Shown: positions 38,615 through 43,392 of the stretch, in pieces
How the letters are laid out: the number at the start of each line of letters is the position of its first letter
Numbering within the stretch: position 1 is the first letter of the stretch
Origin: Flavobacteriales bacterium
Lineage (GTDB): Bacteria; Bacteroidota; Bacteroidia; Flavobacteriales; BACL11
Reading direction: 5' to 3'
Length of the DNA stretch: 43,392 nucleotides
NCBI GenBank assembly: GCA_002696275.1
Contig: NZRO01000052.1
Coordinates: forward strand, 31,493 to 74,884
The notes under the pieces: generated by a model
Told to the model about the DNA's origin: nothing
The model's database searches: none
Seen by the model: the letters and a program-made list of their open reading frames with translations, nothing else
Position numbers and translations under genes: made by a program

Positions 38615-40850
38615 AGTATTTTTATTTCTATTCATTTTTTGTAGTTTCTTTTCTATTTCTCAGGAAGTCCATTTTTCTCATGAAGCAGGTTTTTTTGAAC
38701 ATCCATTTTATTTAAAAATTCATGCATCTGATACTAAGGTTTTATACTCATATCAGAATAATATAAATAAGAGAAGTAAGATATATAAAGATTCTATTTT
38801 AATAGATAAAACAACAACTATTGCTTTTGGTTTGTTACGTGGAGATTCGGTTGTAAAATTAGGATCTAATACTTATTTTATTGGATTTAAAACTAAATTT
38901 AATGTTGTTTCTATTTCTGTCTCTGAGAAAGCTTTATATGATTCTATTACAGGAATTTATGTAGAAGGACCTAATGCTTATTATGATACTACTCTAAAAG
39001 TTATGTTAAACTCTAACTATTCAAAAAAAATGGAAAGAGATGTTTATGTGGAAATGTATAATAATTTAGGAGAGAGAATAATAAGTCAAGATGCTGGAAT
39101 AAGAATATTTGGTGGAATGACTATTTATTACCCTGAAAAATCATTGAGATTTATTGCAAGAGATATTTATGGTAACTCTAGATTTAATGCAAATATTTTT
39201 AATTCTGGAGAGAAACCATATAAACAATTTATATTAAGACATTCGGGGAATGATTATTTAAAAACACGATTTAAAGATGTTTTATCTACTACAATAGCTG
39301 CAAAATCTAATATAGATGTACAAGCAAACAATCCATCACATTTATTTGTAAATTCAGAATATTGGGGTGTTTATAATATTAGAGAAAAGATAAATGAATT
39401 TTATATTGACAATCACTACAATTGCGGTACTGAGGGTGTAGATATGCTTCAAGCTTATAATTTTGTAGAAGAGGGTTCAGGAGAGAAGTATGATCTTTTA
39501 TTGCAATATGTAGACGAAAATAATTTGAATGATTCAGAACATTATAATCAGATTAAAAAGATGATGGATGTAGAGAACTTTGCAAATTATTGGATACATC
39601 AAATTTATTTTGGTAATACAGACGCTAGAGGAAATATTAGATTTTGGAGATCTGATTCATTAAATGGAAAGTTTCGATGGATATTATATGATACGGATTT
39701 AGGTTGGGGGAATTATAATAGTAATCTTTTAGAAGATTTTACATCTCCCATAAAAACAAAATGGTATAATCCTACATGGTCTACTTTCTTATTGAGAAGT
39801 TTATTAAATAACAAAGATTTTCAATCCTACTTTATTAACCAATTTTCATTTTTACTATCTACTCATCTAAGTACTGATGTTGTACAAGAAGAAATAAATG
39901 TACTTGAAAATAAGTATAGACTGGAGATGGAATATCATTATAAACATAGAAAAAAATTTCAAAGAAATCAGGGGAGTATTAACAGATGGCAAAAGGCAGT
40001 AGACCAGCTCAATTTCTTTGCTTTAAAAAGAGATAATGTTTTATATAGTCAGTTGAAGCAAAAGTTTGATTTAAACGATAGGTATTTAGTAAGATTAAAT
40101 ATTAGTAATTTTAAAGATGGTAAAGTTTATGTTAACAATAATATAATTCTTTCAGATACTTCAGAACTTTCATTTTATGTGGATTTAAGAGTTCCAATTA
40201 AAATTATACCAAATGTTGGTTTCTCTTATTCTGGCTATGAAAAGAGTTTTATTGTCCCTAATTCTAATAAAGAGCTTGATATTAATATTAATTTTATTCC
40301 GAATAAGAAATCAGATTTCAATGTTATAATTAATGAAATTGATTATAAAAATGATTGTATAGAGATATTAAACTTGGAAAATAAAGATGTTGACTTAAGT
40401 GGTTGGACTATAATAGATAAGAATTCTAATGTTTGTATAATTTCAAAAGGAATTCTTCCTAAAAATAAATTTGCAGTTTTTCATCGGAATGATACAATTG
40501 AATATATTGACTCAGTGGTATATTTTAATATTGGGTTTGGTATTTCCTCTGTTTCAGAAAAACTGGCATTATATGATAGAAAAGGAAATTTTGTAGATAG
40601 TGTTTCTTACACTATTTCGGAACGGAAAACTAGTTATATAAGAAATATACCATTTGATAGTATTTATAATGAGAAATTTCATTGGGAAAATACTATAAAT
40701 GAAAGTATAGGATTACACAACGAACCTTATTTAGTAATACTTGATCAGTTAGAAACAAAAAGATATATTAGGAATATTCTAATAATATCTCTTATTTCAA
40801 TACTTGTAATTATTCTTTTAGTATTTATTTATAGAAAGAAATCTACTTAA
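38607..40850 (+). CDS. CotH kinase family protein with lamin-tail-like domain and C-terminal TM anchor
   Basis: Signal peptide; chitobiase/FN3-like N-terminus (VHFSHEAGFFEHPFYLKIHASD); CotH motifs LFVNSEYWGVYNIREKINEFYIDNHY, YFGNTDARGNIRFWR, FRWILYDTDLGWG; LTD-like VIINEIDYKNDCIEILNLENKDVDLSGWTIID; C-terminal hydrophobic helix then RKKST. Overlaps previous gene by 8 nt. Confidence 0.88.
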   Translation: MNRVFLFLFIFCSFFSISQEVHFSHEAGFFEHPFYLKIHASDTKVLYSYQNNINKRSKIYKDSILIDKTTTIAFGLLRGDSVVKLGSNTYFIGFKTKFNVVSISVSEKALYDSITGIYVEGPNAYYDTTLKVMLNSNYSKKMERDVYVEMYNNLGERIISQDAGIRIFGGMTIYYPEKSLRFIARDIYGNSRFNANIFNSGEKPYKQFILRHSGNDYLKTRFKDVLSTTIAAKSNIDVQANNPSHLFVNSEYWGVYNIREKINEFYIDNHYNCGTEGVDMLQAYNFVEEGSGEKYDLLLQYVDENNLNDSEHYNQIKKMMDVENFANYWIHQIYFGNTDARGNIRFWRSDSLNGKFRWILYDTDLGWGNYNSNLLEDFTSPIKTKWYNPTWSTFLLRSLLNNKDFQSYFINQFSFLLSTHLSTDVVQEEINVLENKYRLEMEYHYKHRKKFQRNQGSINRWQKAVDQLNFFALKRDNVLYSQLKQKFDLNDRYLVRLNISNFKDGKVYVNNNIILSDTSELSFYVDLRVPIKIIPNVGFSYSGYEKSFIVPNSNKELDININFIPNKKSDFNVIINEIDYKNDCIEILNLENKDVDLSGWTIIDKNSNVCIISKGILPKNKFAVFHRNDTIEYIDSVVYFNIGFGISSVSEKLALYDRKGNFVDSVSYTISERKTSYIRNIPFDSIYNEKFHWENTINESIGLHNEPYLVILDQLETKRYIRNILIISLISILVIILLVFIYRKKST

Positions 40851-41685
40851 TAATTGTAATAATAGCAGATTTTCCAACTTCAAGTTGAGTAATTATTGGG
40901 TATTTAGTTCTTGAGTCTACTAATTCAATTCTGCTGGTGTTTGGGGGATTCTCACCAACATTGATAGCTTCAATTTTTATTTTGTTTTCTCCAATTTTAA
41001 GGTTGTGTTTTATTTTTTTTCTTTTTTTTCTTGTTATATAGTCTGATAAAATAGTTTTATCATTAATAGAAAGATTAATTTTATCTCCATCCTCAGTGTT
41101 AGCGTCCCAGATATAGATTGTTAATTTATCAGAATTCCACTGAATATACATGTCATCTCCTTCTTTAAGTACTTTTGTACTAAGGATCTCATTATTTGTT
41201 CGTTTCTTGTTATATTTTTCAATTTTCTTTTCTACTTTTTTTGTGATTTTTTCTAATCTCTCTTTTTCCATTAAAACTATATCTCCATAAGCGCAAGTAT
41301 CTCCATTAGTAAACAATCCTACAAAAGTACCTTCATATCTTTTAAGTTGAAATTTACCTTTTTCTTTTACTTCCATGTTAATATAGCAGAAGGTATTAAG
41401 ATCTGCCTCAGATTTAGTAGATAGCACCTGAGTTTCTTTTAATTTATAGGTTTTAGTATTTCTATTATAAATTCCACTAATATCAGATTTAGTTTCGTTT
41501 TTACCTGCTTTATCTGTGATGGAAAAACCGTTTACTATACCTTTTTCTTGTGTTAAATTTATTTCATAAGCTATTGGTTTTCCATTTTTAATACTAATTA
41601 TTCCACTATAGATGTTTTCTTGAATATTTTGAGAAAAAAGGGAAAATGAAATTAGTATGAATAAAATAGATGAAAAGCTTTTCAT
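40843..41685 (-). CDS. Secreted protein of unknown function with C-terminal beta-sandwich-like region
   Basis: Signal peptide MKSFSSILFILISFSLFSQ; TIYIWDANTEDGDKINLSINDKTILSDYI...IKIEAINVGENPPNTSRIEL pattern seen in Bacteroidota surface proteins. Confidence 0.65.
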   Translation of the reverse strand: MKSFSSILFILISFSLFSQNIQENIYSGIISIKNGKPIAYEINLTQEKGIVNGFSITDKAGKNETKSDISGIYNRNTKTYKLKETQVLSTKSEADLNTFCYINMEVKEKGKFQLKRYEGTFVGLFTNGDTCAYGDIVLMEKERLEKITKKVEKKIEKYNKKRTNNEILSTKVLKEGDDMYIQWNSDKLTIYIWDANTEDGDKINLSINDKTILSDYITRKKRKKIKHNLKIGENKIKIEAINVGENPPNTSRIELVDSRTKYPIITQLEVGKSAIITIIK

Positions 41686-41689
41686 AATT

Positions 41690-41697
41690 CAAAACTA
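41690..41697 (-). promoter_or_regulatory. Candidate -7 box TAGTTTTG, 4 nt before ATG at 41685 (minus strand)
   Basis: Minus strand TAGTTTTG-AATT-ATG. Confidence 0.4.
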
Positions 41698-41710
41698 ATA
41701 AAAAAAATAT

Positions 41711-41718
41711 TATATTTG
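41711..41718 (+). promoter_or_regulatory. Candidate -7 box TATATTTG for the small membrane protein
   Basis: TAnnTTTG match 27 nt upstream of ATG. Confidence 0.4.
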
Positions 41719-41745
41719 TTGAATATTAACCAACACTAAAAAAAT

Positions 41746-42066
41746 ATGAAAAAAATTATATTATTATTTATGACCTTTTTTACTTTTACCACAGTAACTT
41801 TTGCTTCATTCCCTGTAGTTGAGACTGAATCTACTGAGTTCGTATCGAGTAATCAAGCGGAAAGTAAGGCCCCAGACTCTAAAATGATAGGAATTTTATT
41901 AGGAGTTTTTCTTGGGATTTTTGGAGTGTTGATTGCTTATTTAATGGATGATGATGAAATGGTTAGGGGTGCGTGGAGAGGATTTTTATGGGCCATTGCA
42001 ATTTATGTGTTAATTTGGATTTTAGCAATTGCCGTTTTTGCAGGTACTGTTGCTGTTACAGCATAA
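41746..42066 (+). CDS. Small membrane protein with signal peptide
   Basis: MKKIILLFMTFFTFTTVTFA signal; two TM helices around YLMDDDEMVRGAWRGFLWA. Confidence 0.7.
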   Translation: MKKIILLFMTFFTFTTVTFASFPVVETESTEFVSSNQAESKAPDSKMIGILLGVFLGIFGVLIAYLMDDDEMVRGAWRGFLWAIAIYVLIWILAIAVFAGTVAVTA

Positions 42067-42088
42067 TTTTTAAATGATTTGTTTTTTT

Positions 42089-42118
42089 AAAAAAACCACT
42101 CACTGAGTGGTTTTTTTT
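42089..42118 (+). terminator. Terminator hairpin after small membrane protein gene (palindromic, possibly bidirectional)
   Basis: AAAAAAACCACTCACTGAGTGGTTTTTTTT directly downstream of the 42066 stop. Confidence 0.85.
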
Positions 42119-42123
42119 ATGAT

Positions 42124-42173
42124 TAATTCGCATAATTACATTTCTTAAAATTTTCAGAACTTATCATTAAAAA
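42124..42173 (-). pseudogene. Candidate remnant of a Mur-ligase 3' end (FLMISSENF-stop fragment)
   Basis: Minus strand reads QIFLMISSENFKKCNYAN*, compared with SNLLMMSSGNFNGIS in the intact Mur ligase; DNA 24/26 identical over 42145-42170 vs 42954-42979. Confidence 0.45.
42145..42170 (+). repeat. Direct repeat copy A: TTAAAATTTTCAGAACTTATCATTAA
   Basis: 24/26 identical to 42954-42979. Confidence 0.65.
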
Positions 42174-42185
42174 TATTTGACTTTT

Positions 42186-42605
42186 CTATTTAACAGACTC
42201 AATTAATTTATTAAGTTTTAAATGTAATTCATTTGGTTTTTTAATAACAATCTTATTAATATCTTCTCCATCAAAGCCTATTGTTTTGTCTAAGCTATTA
42301 TATGTAAATTCTTCAATTTCACCGTTGTTGTAATATACAATTAACTTTCTTCTTTTAACTAAGTTTTTAGACTCAACACATTTACAAGCATCATAAAGAT
42401 CCAATATAAGATATTGATATTTGTTTATGTTTACAGTAACATCTTTAAAAACAATGTTTTTGGTTTTATTTATGATTTTACTATTATAATAATCAAATTC
42501 AAAGTGAATTTTACCGGCTACCATATGACATATTGTGTCAGATGTTTGAGAGTAACAATATCCTGTTACAAATAAACAAATAACTATTAATTTTAATTTT
42601 TTCAT
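42186..42605 (-). CDS. Small secreted protein of unknown function
   Basis: Signal peptide MKKLKLIVICLFVTGYCYSQ; 139 aa; lies between the two direct repeats. Confidence 0.6.
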   Translation of the reverse strand: MKKLKLIVICLFVTGYCYSQTSDTICHMVAGKIHFEFDYYNSKIINKTKNIVFKDVTVNINKYQYLILDLYDACKCVESKNLVKRRKLIVYYNNGEIEEFTYNSLDKTIGFDGEDINKIVIKKPNELHLKLNKLIESVK

Positions 42606-42925
42606 TTTTTTAGTTTTAAAAGTTGTACAATTTGTTAATTGAATTGATGAAATAAAACTAGATTGGAAAGTGGCTAAATAATTTACTTACTTCTTTCATT
42701 ATAAATATAATTTATGGATTGTAAGTAAAATTTTAGTCTATATGTATTATTTTTTAGTTTTTATATTTACGAATCAATTTATATTTAGTTACGCAATATT
42801 TAATTTATGTTAAATAAATCTTTTAAGTATTATATTATTCTAATACTTTTTATTTAGAAATATTTGTCATTTTTTTTGAATATAAAAATATGCTTAGATT
42901 ATGGAGTGTTTTATATGATAGTTTT

Positions 42926-43392
42926 CTAAATAATCGATTCTAAAGAAATTCCATTAAAATTTCCAGAACTCATCATTAATAAATTACTATTTTTCCAGTC
43001 TAAAGATTTTAAATAGTCTTCTAAAGCATTAGAATCTGTAAAGACCAACAAATCCTCTCTTCCAAAAGATGAATGTACTTGTTTTTTTGTAATGGGTCTT
43101 AATTTTTTATGAGTAATAGCTGCCGGGCTAAAATAAACAATGGCAGTATCTGCTCCATCCATACTTCCCTTATATTGGTCTAGAAATTCTTCATTTAAAC
43201 TACTAAAAGTATGCAGCTCTATACAAGCTACAAGTTTTCTGTCGAAAAATTGTTTTTTCATGGCTGATGTGGTTGCTTTTAACTTCGAAGGTGAATGTGC
43301 AAAATCTTTATAGATTGCAGATGAATAGTGTTTTTTTACAAGTTCCAATCTTTTACTCGCCCCCTTAAAGGTAGATATTTTATCTAAGAAAT
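42926..43392 (-). CDS. Mur ligase family protein (Mpl-like peptidoglycan synthetase), C-terminal part, truncated by window edge
   Basis: Frame is open to the window edge (FLDKISTFKGASKRLELVKKHYSSAIYKDFAHSPSKLKATTSAMKKQFFDRKLVACIELHTFSSLN); the listed TTG start at 43348 is internal. Confidence 0.88.
   Translation of the reverse strand, partial: FLDKISTFKGASKRLELVKKHYSSAIYKDFAHSPSKLKATTSAMKKQFFDRKLVACIELHTFSSLNEEFLDQYKGSMDGADTAIVYFSPAAITHKKLRPITKKQVHSSFGREDLLVFTDSNALEDYLKSLDWKNSNLLMMSSGNFNGISLESII
42954..42979 (+). repeat. Direct repeat copy B: TTAAAATTTCCAGAACTCATCATTAA (inside Mur ligase 3' end)
   Basis: 24/26 identical to 42145-42170. Confidence 0.65.

Overview
AT-rich bacterial chromosome segment of Bacteroidota (probably Flavobacteriales) type. 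Most of it is dense, operonic core genes: an Atg22/UMF1-like MFS transporter (partial), a YceI/DUF5777/OB-fold operon, lhgO, purB, mqnA, pyrG-yidC, a TonB-dependent receptor, holA, aconitase, rpsF-rpsR-rplI, dnaX, an M16 peptidase, monomeric icd, folP-cdaA, DUF1599/BT_3928-like/ABC permease/tpiA/prmA/1480-aa secreted protein/plsY/clpS, and tRNA-Arg(ACG). The right end (about 36.6-43.4 kb) is more accessory. It holds a two-gene operon in which a secreted CX5Q phosphatase-like domain fused to two OmpA-type domains is co-directional and overlapping with a secreted CotH-type kinase, plus small secreted proteins and the 3' part of an Mpl-like Mur ligase. Main observations: (1) the CotH kinase / degenerate phosphatase-OmpA pair; (2) an A10 slippery run in dnaX at codon 368 where both alternative frames stop within a few codons (candidate tau/gamma recoding); (3) four genes with a Bacteroidota -7 box (TAnnTTTG) exactly 4 nt before the start codon, plus one near match, suggesting leaderless mRNAs; (4) a 26-bp near-perfect repeat of the Mur ligase 3' end about 0.8 kb downstream of the real one, flanking a small secreted-protein gene; (5) a 15-bp near-repeat of the tRNA-Arg 3' end about 300 bp downstream, resembling an att scar. 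I found no CRISPR array, transposase or rRNA. All product names come from reading the translations by eye; no searches were run.
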